Notes: generated from the letters alone by a model not told the origin. Counted from the stretch's first letter, positions 17,384 to 26,682 are shown. The stretch: DNA of 61,650 nucleotides from Campylobacteraceae bacterium (GCA_027036015.1 JALVTH010000079.1:1-61650); one strand, 5' to 3'. Made by a program: numbers and translations.

Positions 17384-18347
17384 CGGTGGACTTGATAGTA
17401 TGCTTGCTATAAAGCTTATAACCGAACAAAACATTGAGGTAATTGCTCTGCACGTGGTAACTGGCTTTGGCTCAAGAAAAGATGTTTTAGAAAAATTAAA
17501 AGAGCGAGCTAAAATGGCTGGGGCTTCTTTTATGAGTATTGATGTAAAAGAAGAATATATCCAAGAAATTCTTTTTAGCCCTGTTTATGGCTATGGAAAA
17601 AATTTTAATCCTTGTATTGATTGTCATGGATATATGTTTAAAATTGCTAAAAAACTGATGAGAGATTTAGGTGCTTCTTTTTTAGTAACGGGTGAGGTTG
17701 TAGGACAGCGCCCAATGAGCCAAAGAAGAGATGCCTTAGATAAAGTAAAAAAGTTAGCCCAAGATGAAGATAATCTTATTTTACGCCCACTGAGTGCTAA
17801 ACTTTTGCCTCCTACAACACCTGAGATTAAAGGATGGGTTGATAGAGAAAAACTGCTTGATATTAGTGGAAGAAGCCGCGAAAGGCAACTTGCCTTAGCC
17901 AAACAATATGGCTGGAGAGATTATGAATCGCCAGCTGGTGGTTGTTTGCTGACCGAACCATCATTTAGTCAAAAATTGCAAGAATTTATTCAATTTGAAG
18001 AGTTTGGGGTTGAAGATATTGAGCTATTAAAATATGGCAGACACTTTAGACTTCCTAATGGAGCAAAACTTGTAGTTGGTCGCCACAAAGAAGATAACGA
18101 AGCACTCTTAAAGATTCAAAATAGCGATTATGTGCATTTTCGCGTTCCAATTACGGGTCCGGTTTCTTTAATTTATAAAAATGCTTCAAAAAATGACTTA
18201 GAGCTTGCAGCTAAAATTGCAATTACTTATGCTAAATCTAAAAAGGATCAAAGTTATACAGTTCAAATTTTAGATAAAACTTTTGAAGTTACCCCATTTA
18301 ACGATAAAAAAGAAGCTCAAAAATATTTTTTTAATAAGGAGCACTAA
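17361..18347 (+). CDS. PP-loop ATPase, MnmA/ThiI-like tRNA thiolation enzyme
   Basis: A 328-residue protein with the PP-loop motif SGGLDS (residues 8-13), which adenylates a substrate, usually a tRNA base or a carboxylate. A CIDCHGYMFK segment gives two cysteines that could carry persulfide sulfur, and FLVTGEVVGQRPMSQRRDAL is shared with the COG0482-like group annotated as a tRNA 2-thiouridine enzyme subunit. The last 100 residues look like the RNA-binding NFACT-R (DUF814) module, supporting an RNA substrate. It begins 23 nt inside dnaG. The modified base is not known, and it differs from true MnmA, which is longer. Confidence 0.75.
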   Translation: MKAISLFSGGLDSMLAIKLITEQNIEVIALHVVTGFGSRKDVLEKLKERAKMAGASFMSIDVKEEYIQEILFSPVYGYGKNFNPCIDCHGYMFKIAKKLMRDLGASFLVTGEVVGQRPMSQRRDALDKVKKLAQDEDNLILRPLSAKLLPPTTPEIKGWVDREKLLDISGRSRERQLALAKQYGWRDYESPAGGCLLTEPSFSQKLQEFIQFEEFGVEDIELLKYGRHFRLPNGAKLVVGRHKEDNEALLKIQNSDYVHFRVPITGPVSLIYKNASKNDLELAAKIAITYAKSKKDQSYTVQILDKTFEVTPFNDKKEAQKYFFNKEH

Positions 18348-19051
18348 TGAATAAGAGCTTGCTAACGCATATCATAGCAAGTATTATTTTAATTGCTTCT
18401 TTTTTTCTGCAAGAGCCTTTCAAAGAATATTTTTATTATGCCTCACTTTTTGCACTCTCAGGCGCTTTAACCAATCATTTAGCAATTTATATGCTCTTTC
18501 ACAAAGTCCCTTTTTTGTATGGTTCTGGGGTAATTGAGCTTAATTTCCAAAAGTTTAAAACTGCTATTAAAGAGCTTATTATGAAAGAGTTTTTTGCCAA
18601 GGAAAAGGTTGAACATTTTATAGAAAATGAATATAAAGAAATTGATTTTACAAAAATAGTTGAAACGATTGATTACTCACAAGTCTTTCAAGCACTCAAA
18701 GAAGGCATAATGGAATCTAAATTTGGACAACTTATTAATATGTTTGGAGGAGAAGAGACTCTAAATGGCTTAAAAGAGCCCTTTATTAACAAGTTAAAGC
18801 AATCACTAATGAAACTTACAAACTCTTCTACTTTTAAAGAAGAAGTGCAAAAACAATTAACAAATAGCAACATAAGTGAACACTTTTTAAAAAAAATTGA
18901 TATAATAATTCAAAAGCGCCTTGATGAGCTTTCAGCCAAAGAGGTGCGCAATATTATTGAAAACTTAATGAAAAAGCATTTAGAGTGGTTAGTAGTCTGG
19001 GGAGCCTTATTTGGAGGATTAATTGGGCTTTGCGCCCCTGCTTTTGCCTAA
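18347..19051 (+). CDS. DUF445 family membrane protein
   Basis: A 234-residue protein with two N-terminal membrane helices, the second reading GALTNHLAIYMLFHK, which is the DUF445 signature, and one helix at the C-terminus (WLVVWGALFGGLIGLCAPAF). The central part is soluble, helical and lysine/glutamate rich. Function is unknown in bacteria. It starts on the last base of the previous stop (TAATG), and the small lipoprotein gene follows after 10 nt, so all form one run with dnaG. Confidence 0.8.
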   Translation: MNKSLLTHIIASIILIASFFLQEPFKEYFYYASLFALSGALTNHLAIYMLFHKVPFLYGSGVIELNFQKFKTAIKELIMKEFFAKEKVEHFIENEYKEIDFTKIVETIDYSQVFQALKEGIMESKFGQLINMFGGEETLNGLKEPFINKLKQSLMKLTNSSTFKEEVQKQLTNSNISEHFLKKIDIIIQKRLDELSAKEVRNIIENLMKKHLEWLVVWGALFGGLIGLCAPAFA

Positions 19052-19061
19052 AGGAGGAAAA

Positions 19062-19268
19062 ATGAAAATAATTATAAGTTTATTTCTTTTACTCATTTTT
19101 GTTATAGGATGTGCAAACAATCAAAAAGCTATTGCTATGAACGAGCATCAACTAAATAGTGTAAATAGCTCTTCAAAAGTTAAAATGGTAACGCCCGAGC
19201 TTATAAAAGAAGTGCATTTAAGAAGAGAAAAGTTTCTAAAAGAGCATCCAGGCGTAATTTTGCCTTAA
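19062..19268 (+). CDS. small lipoprotein of unknown function
   Basis: A 68-residue protein with a textbook lipoprotein signal: MKIIISLFLLLIFVIGC, the lipobox Cys at residue 17. Cleavage would leave a mature peptide of about 52 residues without recognisable domain. The start is ATG 19062 behind AAAGGAGG; an upstream in-frame ATG lies inside the DUF445 gene. No family recognised. Its stop TAA shares TTAA with the convergent rmuC stop. Confidence 0.75.
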   Translation: MKIIISLFLLLIFVIGCANNQKAIAMNEHQLNSVNSSSKVKMVTPELIKEVHLRREKFLKEHPGVILP

Positions 19269-20584
19269 TCTTGAATAAGATTTTTTGGAAGCTCTTTTTT
19301 AGGTTTAATATTTGCTTTTTCTTTGAGCATTTCAATTTGACGCAATATATTGCCTTTACCACTACTTAATTTTTTAAAGGCATTTTCATAGCTTAGTTGT
19401 GCTGCATCAAGAGAGCTTCCAACTTTTTGAAAATCCTCTACAAAACCTCTTACCTTATCGTAAAGATTTTCTGCGTTTTTAACAACTTCTTGAATGGCTT
19501 TTGCCTGGTATTCATAGCGCCAAGAGCTCTCAATAGCTCTTAATGCTACAAGAAGCGTAGTGGGAGAGACTAAAATAACCCTTCTTTTAAAAGCATACTC
19601 AAAAAGTGTACTATCTTTTTCAAGTGCCAAAGTTAGGGCTTGCTCAATTGGAATAAACATAAAAATAAAATCTAAAGAGTTTATGCCTTCTAAATTTTCG
19701 TAATGTTTGCTTGAAAGCTTGTCGATATGGCGTTTAATTGAGGCGATATGTGCTTTTAAAAAACCCTCTTTAAGCTCTTTGTCTTGAGCTTCAATATAAC
19801 GTTTATAAGCAACTAAAGAAGTTTTTGCATCAATTATAACTTCTCTATTATTTGGCAAATAAACTATCACGTCTGGTCGATAGATTTTACCATCGCTACT
19901 TCGCAAAACTACTTCTGTTTGATACTCTCTATTTTTTTTCAAACCACTAAGCTCTAAAACGCGCTCTAACACAATCTCGCCCCAAATGCCTTGGGTTTTA
20001 TTATCGCCAGTTAGTGCAGCATTAAGCTCTTGTGTTTTTTTACTAAGAGTCTCGTTTAACTCTTTTAAATTTTTTAATTCATTTTGGAGGGCACTTAACT
20101 CTTTTGCCTCTTCTTTCGTAACTTTTAAAAGATACTCTTTAAATTCTTTCAATTCCCCTTCAAGCGGCTTTAAAAGATGCTCTAATTTACTTTGACTCTC
20201 TTTTTCAAACTGCTCTTTATTTTGTTGCAACACCTCATTTGCTAAAGTGGAAAAACTCTCTTTTAACTGCACTTTTAACTGCTCTTGAGATTCAAAAAGT
20301 TTGACTTTGAGTTGTTCTAACTCTTTTTCTTTTTCAATTTTTTCTTTTAAAAGCGTTTCATATTTTATTTGTAACTCTTTTAATTCCTCATAGTTTTTTA
20401 TAGACTCTTTTTTCTTTATCTCTTCATCTAAACGCTCTTTTGCTTTTTCTAAAAGGAGTTTACTTTTTTCATAAAGTGTTTTAAAATGAGCTGCTTTTGC
20501 TTGATAGCTAACATACCCATAAGCAAAATAAAGGAGCAAAAAAGATAAAAATAGAAAGATAAGAAAGATTAAAGAGCTACTCAT
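19265..20584 (-). CDS. rmuC: RmuC-family DNA recombination protein
   Basis: RmuC limits recombination between inverted repeats in E. coli and has a restriction-endonuclease-like core. This 439-residue protein has an N-terminal membrane helix (residues 3-21), a long coiled coil (about 25-190) and the RmuC core with QGIWGEIVLERVLELSG, DVIVYLPNNREVIIDAKTSL (nuclease-like acidic and lysine residues) and SPTTLLVALRAIESSWRYE. Length and order are normal. The stop and the start of the next-upstream peptidase gene overlap by 4 nt, giving a run with the glycosylase. Confidence 0.93.
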   Translation of the reverse strand: MSSSLIFLIFLFLSFLLLYFAYGYVSYQAKAAHFKTLYEKSKLLLEKAKERLDEEIKKKESIKNYEELKELQIKYETLLKEKIEKEKELEQLKVKLFESQEQLKVQLKESFSTLANEVLQQNKEQFEKESQSKLEHLLKPLEGELKEFKEYLLKVTKEEAKELSALQNELKNLKELNETLSKKTQELNAALTGDNKTQGIWGEIVLERVLELSGLKKNREYQTEVVLRSSDGKIYRPDVIVYLPNNREVIIDAKTSLVAYKRYIEAQDKELKEGFLKAHIASIKRHIDKLSSKHYENLEGINSLDFIFMFIPIEQALTLALEKDSTLFEYAFKRRVILVSPTTLLVALRAIESSWRYEYQAKAIQEVVKNAENLYDKVRGFVEDFQKVGSSLDAAQLSYENAFKKLSSGKGNILRQIEMLKEKANIKPKKELPKNLIQD

Positions 20585-21138
20585 ATGATCCTTTCAAATT
20601 CTCTCAAGCGCTTTCGACGCTCTTTATAATCAGGCATAAATTGAGCCAAAAATGCCCAAAATTTGCTTGAGTGATCTTTATGTTTAATATGTGCTAGCTC
20701 ATGAGCTACCACATATTCAATTAACTCTATTGGTAGTTTAGCTAAATAGTTATTAAAAGTTAGGCTATTTTTATAAGAACAACTTCCCCATCTTGTTGAA
20801 TTGAAACGAAAACTCACTTTACTTGGGATAAGTTGCATCTTTTTTGAATACTTTTCTATAATTGGAAAAATGACTGTTGGCAAAATCTCTTTATAGATAT
20901 TTTTATCAATCTCACCTTTTATTTTTTGACCAAAAAAATAGTAGTAATCTTTTGGTTTAAGTGACTCAATAAATTTTGGCGCTTTTTGTAAAATAAAACT
21001 TTTTATAAACTCTTCACTAAAATCATTTGAACAACTAATCTCTACAAAGTCTTCTTTGACTCTTAAATAGAGATTTTTAATTTTTTTACGCTTAATTTTA
21101 TATGGAATTTTTTGCCCTTTAAACTCAACTATATTCAT
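20581..21138 (-). CDS. YgjP/WLM-like zinc metallopeptidase (DUF45)
   Basis: A 185-residue protein of the DUF45 (YgjP) group, which resembles M48 and SprT metallopeptidases. The active site is HELAHIKHKDHSSKFW (about residues 142-157), with the zinc histidines in HELAH and the third ligand in the following KDHS segment. The upstream RFNSTRWGSCSYKNSL block is the other family hallmark. No signal peptide. It overlaps rmuC and the DNA glycosylase gene by 4 nt each, suggesting a joint role in DNA or protein maintenance; that is inference only. Confidence 0.88.
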   Translation of the reverse strand: MNIVEFKGQKIPYKIKRKKIKNLYLRVKEDFVEISCSNDFSEEFIKSFILQKAPKFIESLKPKDYYYFFGQKIKGEIDKNIYKEILPTVIFPIIEKYSKKMQLIPSKVSFRFNSTRWGSCSYKNSLTFNNYLAKLPIELIEYVVAHELAHIKHKDHSSKFWAFLAQFMPDYKERRKRLREFERII

Positions 21139-21752
21139 TTCATATACTCCACAATTTTACCATGAAACCTTGCAAAAGCTAAATTTAAATCATTTTCATA
21201 AAACTTCTTTATTTTATCCCAATGTTCATAAATTCCACTACTTAACCACTCTTGCATTGCATGATACTCATCAAATTCATACCCAAACTTTGCTAAAAGC
21301 CGTTTTGTATAAGCATCAACCACCATAACTTCTCTTTTGCACGCATAACATAAAATAGCATCTGCACTCTCAAAGCCAATTCCTCTTTGCTCTAAAAGCC
21401 ACTCTCTTGCTACTTCTTCTTGAAAGGTTGCAAAATCATTAAACTCATTTTTAATATTTTGTGCTAATAAAAGTAAGTTTTTTGCCTTTTGTCTATAAAA
21501 GCCTGTTGTTTTAATTGCCTCTTGTAAAGCACTCTCATTTAAGCTTAAAAACTTCTCAAGCTCTAAAAACTCTTTTAAATTATTGAGTGCAACTTCAACT
21601 CTTTCCCATTTTGTATTTTGTGTTAAAATTGCTCCAATGACCACTTCAAAACTAAAAGCATTTGGCCACCAATATTTTGGTTTATCTTTTAAAAGATTTT
21701 GTTCTTTTAAAAAGAGTAAAAGCTCATACGAATTTGCAATCTCCACCTGCAA
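21135..21752 (-). CDS. HhH-GPD base-excision DNA glycosylase, EndoIII/MagIII-like
   Basis: A 205-residue DNA glycosylase of the endonuclease III superfamily. The helix-hairpin-helix is in LLEQRGIGFESADAILCYAC, and the catalytic aspartate follows in VMVVDAYTKRLL. The C-terminal four-cysteine iron-sulfur loop of EndoIII is absent, as in Helicobacter MagIII, a 3-methyladenine glycosylase, so an alkylation-repair role is more likely than an oxidised-pyrimidine one. That call rests on clade knowledge and the missing cluster. Overlaps the YgjP-like gene by 4 nt. Confidence 0.82.
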   Translation of the reverse strand: MQVEIANSYELLLFLKEQNLLKDKPKYWWPNAFSFEVVIGAILTQNTKWERVEVALNNLKEFLELEKFLSLNESALQEAIKTTGFYRQKAKNLLLLAQNIKNEFNDFATFQEEVAREWLLEQRGIGFESADAILCYACKREVMVVDAYTKRLLAKFGYEFDEYHAMQEWLSSGIYEHWDKIKKFYENDLNLAFARFHGKIVEYMK

Positions 21753-21785
21753 CCTTTATTGCATACAAAAAATTAAAATTTTAGT

Positions 21786-21797
21786 TATAATTATAAT
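21786..21797 (+). promoter_or_regulatory. doubled TATAAT boxes
   Basis: Two adjacent TATAAT copies (21786-21791, 21792-21797) about 30 nt before the ATG of the small plus-strand gene; either could be its -10 box. Confidence 0.45.
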
Positions 21798-21827
21798 CAA
21801 ATTTTTACAATTATCAAAGGAGCAAAA

Positions 21828-22058
21828 ATGAGTAAACTCTCAAAAGTTATTAACGAATTCCCATTAAGTGGAACTGAAAATGGAAAAATAGAAGTTGGAA
21901 TTATTGAAGAACCATATGGAAAAGATACCCCAAGTGTTGCAAGTATTGGTATTTTTTTAAATAAAGAAAATAATGAGCCAGATTGGAAAGTGCATATTCC
22001 AAAAGAAAATATCGATGATGTAATTGAAGCTTTACAAAAAGCAAAAGAAAAGCTTTAA
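21828..22058 (+). CDS. conserved hypothetical small protein
   Basis: A 76-residue acidic protein with an AAAGGAG site. It reads as a beta-rich half (KIEVGIIEEPYGKD, SVASIGIFLNK, WKVHIPK) and a C-terminal helix (ENIDDVIEALQKAKEKL). The strand-then-helix end is reminiscent of PC4-like single-stranded-DNA-binding proteins, but the resemblance is too weak to call. It is a stand-alone gene convergent with the dGTPase-like gene, sharing a TTAA stop. Confidence 0.7.
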   Translation: MSKLSKVINEFPLSGTENGKIEVGIIEEPYGKDTPSVASIGIFLNKENNEPDWKVHIPKENIDDVIEALQKAKEKL

Positions 22059-23161
22059 AGTCTAAAGCCATAAAGCTCGTGATAGAGCTTCATGGCATAT
22101 CTATCTGTCATTGATGCAATAAAATCTGCAATGACTCTATGTTTTTTTCTTTTTGCTAAAAGCTCTTGATATTGCTTTGGCAAAAGAGCTTCTTCACTCA
22201 TGAATGCTTTATATAAAGCCTTTACACACTCTTTGCCAGCATGTATCTTTTGGACAATAAAATGGTGGCGATAAAGCTTTTTATATAGAAGCGCTTTTAA
22301 AGATTTTAACTCTTTGGCAATAACTTTTGAATGACCAAATGGAAGTTTTTCTTCAGCTTTAAAAGTTTTAACCAAATACTTTTTTTGTGGTAGATTTTGT
22401 ACAAAATCTTTTGAGTAATTTATAAAATCTTCAACTAAAATATGAATAAGCGCCGCTACCAAGCGATGTCTGAACAAATGTTCATTCTCTTTAACTCCCT
22501 CTTTTTTTACCAACTCCCTAGCTCTTTGAATAAGAGAAGCATCTTTGATATCTTCAAAAGAGATTAAGTTATACTTAATCCCATCATCTATATCGTGGCT
22601 TACATAAGCAATAGCATCAGAATAATCAACTACTATTGCCTCTAAAGAGGGATGAAAATCCAAAAAAAACTCCTCTTGAATCCAAGCTGGGAAAAAACTT
22701 TTTTTGTAAGGGTATGAGTGTTTTAAAATACCCTCAAGCGTTGCATAGGTTAAATTGAGCCCATCATACTCCTTGTAGCGCTTCTCAAGTGTAGTTAAAA
22801 CTCTAAAAGATTGAAAGTTATGTTCAAAGCCATTTTCAAATCCATCTTCTTTTAATAATCTATCAAGTTCATCTCCTCCAACATGCCCAAATGGAGTATG
22901 CCCTAAATCGTGACTAAGTGCTATTGCTTCGCTTAAACTCTCACATAGTCCCAAATTTTTAGCCAAAGTTCTTGCAATTTGTGCAACTTCTAAAGAGTGT
23001 GTTAGCCTGGTTCGAAAATAATCTCCTTCATGATTGATAAAAACTTGCGTTTTATATTCAAGTCTCCTAAAAGAGCTTGAGTGAATGATTCTATCTCTAT
23101 CTCTGCTAAAAGGGTCTCTAAAATCTTCTTTCATTGGGAAAAAACGCCTAAAAGCCAACAT
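22055..23161 (-). CDS. dgt: deoxyguanosinetriphosphate triphosphohydrolase-like protein (HD domain)
   Basis: A 368-residue HD-domain protein of the dGTPase-like family, which splits dNTPs into nucleoside and triphosphate. The N-terminal DPFSRDRDRIIHSSSFRRL and the metal motif LSHDLGHTPFGHVGGDEL (His-Asp at about 84-85) are clear, with a later conserved D in VDYSDAIAYVSHDIDDG. It is divergent from thyX, so two nucleotide-pool genes sit side by side. Which dNTP is preferred cannot be read from sequence. Confidence 0.9.
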   Translation of the reverse strand: MLAFRRFFPMKEDFRDPFSRDRDRIIHSSSFRRLEYKTQVFINHEGDYFRTRLTHSLEVAQIARTLAKNLGLCESLSEAIALSHDLGHTPFGHVGGDELDRLLKEDGFENGFEHNFQSFRVLTTLEKRYKEYDGLNLTYATLEGILKHSYPYKKSFFPAWIQEEFFLDFHPSLEAIVVDYSDAIAYVSHDIDDGIKYNLISFEDIKDASLIQRARELVKKEGVKENEHLFRHRLVAALIHILVEDFINYSKDFVQNLPQKKYLVKTFKAEEKLPFGHSKVIAKELKSLKALLYKKLYRHHFIVQKIHAGKECVKALYKAFMSEEALLPKQYQELLAKRKKHRVIADFIASMTDRYAMKLYHELYGFRL

Positions 23162-23208
23162 TTAATAAACCTTTTGCAATCTTTTTTTACTAATTAATAT
23201 TACTATGC

Positions 23209-23214
23209 TATAAT
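23209..23214 (+). promoter_or_regulatory. extended -10 box of thyX
   Basis: TGCTATAAT about 38 nt before the thyX ATG, preceded by an AT-rich stretch without an obvious -35 box. Confidence 0.55.
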
Positions 23215-23251
23215 TTTTCTAATTTTATCAAAAATTTCTCAAAGGGCGTAA

Positions 23252-23875
23252 ATGAAGGTTAAATTGCTCCACTATACACCGCTTGAAGTTTGTGCACATG
23301 CTATTAGAACTTGTTGGCAAAGCTTTGATAAAAGCGATCATGGAGGCGAAGTTGATAGAGCTTTAATTGATAGAGTGGGAAATAAATATAAACATGCTTC
23401 TACTTTGGAACATTTAGTCTATACCTTTTATATTCAAGGCATTTCAAGAGCACTTTTGCAAGAGTTAGCAAGACATCGTATGGCAAGCTTAAGTGTAAAA
23501 TCTACACGTTATACTCTTAAAGAGTTAAAAGAACTTGAACCATTTGATATAAATGATTTTGAAGCTGCTTCTAAATATATTGTTTTAACTGAAAATAAAG
23601 AGGTAAATAAAGCTTCTATTATGGCGCTTAATAACCTTCAAGCCCTTTTAAAGCAAGGCATTAGCAATGATATTGCAAAATATGCTTTGCCAGAGTGCTA
23701 TAAAACAGAACTAACCTGGACAATTAATGCAAGAAGTTTACAAAACTTTTTGGCTCTTCGCAGTGCTAAAAGTGCATTATGGGAAATTAGAAGCCTTGCT
23801 ACAAAAGTTTTTAATGCCCTGCCAAAAGATCATAAATATCTTTTTGTTGAATACATGGCCAATTTAAGTGAGTAA
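23252..23875 (+). CDS. thyX: FAD-dependent thymidylate synthase
   Basis: ThyX makes dTMP from dUMP using methylenetetrahydrofolate and reduced FAD, replacing ThyA. The 207-residue protein has the ThyX motif as RHRMASLSVKSTRY (about residues 74-87), and the N-terminal HYTPLEVCAHAIRTCW and C-terminal LRSAKSALWEIRSLA segments fit. Organisms with ThyX usually lack ThyA and often DHFR FolA; these are not in the window. The L,D-transpeptidase gene follows after 3 nt. Confidence 0.96.
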   Translation: MKVKLLHYTPLEVCAHAIRTCWQSFDKSDHGGEVDRALIDRVGNKYKHASTLEHLVYTFYIQGISRALLQELARHRMASLSVKSTRYTLKELKELEPFDINDFEAASKYIVLTENKEVNKASIMALNNLQALLKQGISNDIAKYALPECYKTELTWTINARSLQNFLALRSAKSALWEIRSLATKVFNALPKDHKYLFVEYMANLSE

Positions 23876-23878
23876 ACA

Positions 23879-25492
23879 ATGAAAAAGATAATTTTACTTA
23901 TACTACCTCTTATAACACTTTTTGCCAATGTCTCCAATGCAATCATTGATGCCTTGCCTTTAAAAGAAAAGGCTTTAGTCAAACAACTCTATGCGCTTAA
24001 TAACCATCAATATCTTTGGTTAAATCACCCTCTTAAACTATCAAAAGCAGTGCATGCTCTAAGCAATGGCTATTTTAATTACAAAAACAAAAATTATCAT
24101 CAAGTTCAAATTACTCAGCTCCTCTACCTTTTAGATGCTGGAGGTTTAAGTGAATATCAAAAAGCAAAACTTGATGTTCTCATTAGTGATGGTTATATTG
24201 CTTTACTTCGTTTTATTCGTCAAGGAGATGTTGATTGGAATTTAGTCAAGCAAAAACTCAATAATTTAAAAACAACTTACGATATAAATGCAGTCTGGGA
24301 GATACATCCAAAAGCGATGGTAAGCGCTTCTACTATTTTACGTTTTATTCAAAGTGGAAGAGTCAACGCCCTTTTACAACAAAGCGTAGGATTGCACGAT
24401 CGTTACAAATCTTACATCGACATTTTACAATATTATAGAAAAATTCCCGAGTTTAAAAAAGTTCCATATGGTCCACTCATTCAATATGGACATAGAGACA
24501 AAAGAATTTACGAAATAAAAAGGCGCCTTTTAGTTTTGGGATACTTTCCAAGACATGGAAGCATTAATAGAAAGTATGATAAAGATTTATATATAGCTAT
24601 TAGAAAATTTGAGAAAAGCTTTAATTTACCACTTAAAACAACAATTGATAATAAACTAATTGCATATATCAATTTACCAAAATCTTATTACATTAAAAAA
24701 ATTATTATTAATTTAGATAAAACCAAACTCTACCCTTACTCATTTGAGCCAACGTACGTAGAAGTTAATGTTCCAGAATTTATGATGCGCTTTTATCAAA
24801 ATGGACAAGAAGTTTTCTCTTCTCCAGTAGTTGTTGGAAAACTTGACTCACCAACACCAATTTTTAGTGATTACATCGAATATATCGTTATTAATCCAAC
24901 ATGGACTGTTCCAGAAAATTTAATTAAAAAAGAGTTAATTCCTACTTTAAAACAATATCCAAATCTTTTTGAGATGGCTCATTTAAGAGTCTATCAAAGA
25001 GGAAGAGAAGTAAAACCCAATATTCAAAAACTTTTAGCGCTTGAAGGAACAAACAAACCCTCACCCTATCGTATTGTGCAAGATCCAGGGCCTGATAATG
25101 CACTTGGAAGAGTTAAATTTATGTTTCCAAACAAATATTCGGTCTATTTGCATGATACTCCAGAAAAAGGGCTCTTTAACCATCGCTACCGCTATAATAG
25201 TTCTGGTTGTATGAGAATGGAAAATCCTCTTGGTTTTTTAGAGTATTTAAGACCTTATTTAACCAGAGATTATGAAAATGCCTTAAATAGTGGGAAAACA
25301 CTTCGAATAAACTTAAAAAGAAAAATTCCAATTCACATTGTCTATTTTACTCTTGATTTTACTTATGATGGTTCACCAAAATTTATGTATGATGCTTATA
25401 TGTATGATAAAATTATAGAAGAGTCAACAAAGGGTAATATCAAATACACTTTTGAAATGCCAAAAGTTCGGTTAAAAGAAGTTGGGAAATAG
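23879..25492 (+). CDS. L,D-transpeptidase, YcbB-like, exported
   Basis: A 537-residue periplasmic enzyme that would form 3-3 peptidoglycan crosslinks or trim peptides. It has an N-terminal signal peptide (residues 1-16, LLILPLITLFA), a helical region, a peptidoglycan-binding domain around 200-260 (RRLLVLGYFP, KFEKSFNLP) and a YkuD catalytic domain from about 290. The active site SSGCMR with upstream HDTPEKGLFNH gives the catalytic Cys and His. In Campylobacter and Helicobacter relatives (Pgp/Csd family context) such enzymes affect cell shape, but Csd homology is not claimed. It follows thyX by 3 nt. Confidence 0.9.
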   Translation: MKKIILLILPLITLFANVSNAIIDALPLKEKALVKQLYALNNHQYLWLNHPLKLSKAVHALSNGYFNYKNKNYHQVQITQLLYLLDAGGLSEYQKAKLDVLISDGYIALLRFIRQGDVDWNLVKQKLNNLKTTYDINAVWEIHPKAMVSASTILRFIQSGRVNALLQQSVGLHDRYKSYIDILQYYRKIPEFKKVPYGPLIQYGHRDKRIYEIKRRLLVLGYFPRHGSINRKYDKDLYIAIRKFEKSFNLPLKTTIDNKLIAYINLPKSYYIKKIIINLDKTKLYPYSFEPTYVEVNVPEFMMRFYQNGQEVFSSPVVVGKLDSPTPIFSDYIEYIVINPTWTVPENLIKKELIPTLKQYPNLFEMAHLRVYQRGREVKPNIQKLLALEGTNKPSPYRIVQDPGPDNALGRVKFMFPNKYSVYLHDTPEKGLFNHRYRYNSSGCMRMENPLGFLEYLRPYLTRDYENALNSGKTLRINLKRKIPIHIVYFTLDFTYDGSPKFMYDAYMYDKIIEESTKGNIKYTFEMPKVRLKEVGK

Positions 25493-25605
25493 TCTCAACT
25501 TTTATAGCAATAATTTTTTATAAAACTTTATTTGATCCTATAAAAAACTTGCAATTTTTTTTATTTTATGCTATTAAAAATAAAATCTCTTAAAAGGAGG
25601 CTACC

Positions 25606-26682
25606 ATAAGCATAAAATATTTAACAAAAATTGCAAAAGTTGATGGATTAAGTTCAAGTGAAAAAGAAAATCTCAAAGCCGTAGAAAAAAAATTTAAATT
25701 TCGCTCCAATAGTTATTATAACTCATTGATTGATTTTTCAAACCCAAATGATCCAATTAAAAATATTATTATTCCAAGAGTTGAAGAGTTAGATGAAACC
25801 TACAACGACTTAGACCCCTCTGGCGAGCATAACTATATGGTAGTGCCTGGACTTGAACATAAATATGAAGATACGGCATTGGTGCTTTTTAATAATGTAT
25901 GTGGAGGCTATTGTAGATTTTGCTTTAGAAAAAGACTCTTTTTAGATGACAATGATGATACAATTAATGATTTAAGTGAAGCTCTTGAATATTTAAAAGA
26001 GCATAAAGAGATTAAAAACTGCTTAGTAACTGGAGGAGACCCTTTTATTACCGGTAGTAAAAAAATCACCAACTTTTTAGAAGAGTTAAGCAAGATAGAG
26101 CATTTACAATTTATTCGAATTGGCTCTAAAATGCTTGCATTTAACCCTTTTGTCTTTTTAGAAGGTGATTTAGTTGAGCGTTTAGCAAAAATTCATCAAA
26201 AGAAAAAATTAAAAATTATGGCTCATTTTAATCATCCAAATGAAATTACAAAAGATACCATCAAAGCAATTGAAAAAATTAGAAAAATAGGAATTATGAT
26301 ATATAATCAAACTCCAATTATCAAAGGCGTAAATGATAACGCTAAAACTATTGTTGAACTCATTAGTAAACTCATAGAAGTTGATGTTATACCTTATTAC
26401 TTTTTTCAAATGCGTCCAACTGCAGGTAATTATGGCTATTCAGTTGCAATAAATAAAGTCTTAAATATTTTACAAGAAGCCTTTAAAGAACTTCCTGGAG
26501 TTTTTAAAAACATAAAATATACAATGAGCCACGTTACTGGAAAAATTGAGATTATAGGAGTCGTTGAAGATAAAATTATTTTTAAATACCATCGCGCCGC
26601 AAAAAAAGAAGATACAAATAAAGTTTTTATGCGAAAAAATAATCCTACTGGACGCTGGTTAGAAGAGTTTGAGGAGATTTAA
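25606..26682 (+). CDS. KamA-family radical SAM protein (lysine 2,3-aminomutase/EpmB-like) with ATA at the start position
   Basis: A radical SAM enzyme with CGGYCRFC (cluster cysteines at 99, 103 and 106 counted from the ATA). LIDFSNPNDPIKNIIIPRVEEL is the lysine 2,3-aminomutase family N-terminal block; members move the amino group of lysine or, as EpmB, act on a lysine for EF-P. At 358 residues it lacks the extra C-terminus of clostridial KamA. The conserved frame opens after an in-frame TAA (25591-25593), with AAAGGAGG at ideal distance before ATA at 25606. No ATG, GTG or TTG occurs before the TTG at 25726, which would cut away 40 family-typical residues. Convergent TTAA stop. Confidence 0.8.
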   Translation: MSIKYLTKIAKVDGLSSSEKENLKAVEKKFKFRSNSYYNSLIDFSNPNDPIKNIIIPRVEELDETYNDLDPSGEHNYMVVPGLEHKYEDTALVLFNNVCGGYCRFCFRKRLFLDDNDDTINDLSEALEYLKEHKEIKNCLVTGGDPFITGSKKITNFLEELSKIEHLQFIRIGSKMLAFNPFVFLEGDLVERLAKIHQKKKLKIMAHFNHPNEITKDTIKAIEKIRKIGIMIYNQTPIIKGVNDNAKTIVELISKLIEVDVIPYYFFQMRPTAGNYGYSVAINKVLNILQEAFKELPGVFKNIKYTMSHVTGKIEIIGVVEDKIIFKYHRAAKKEDTNKVFMRKNNPTGRWLEEFEEI

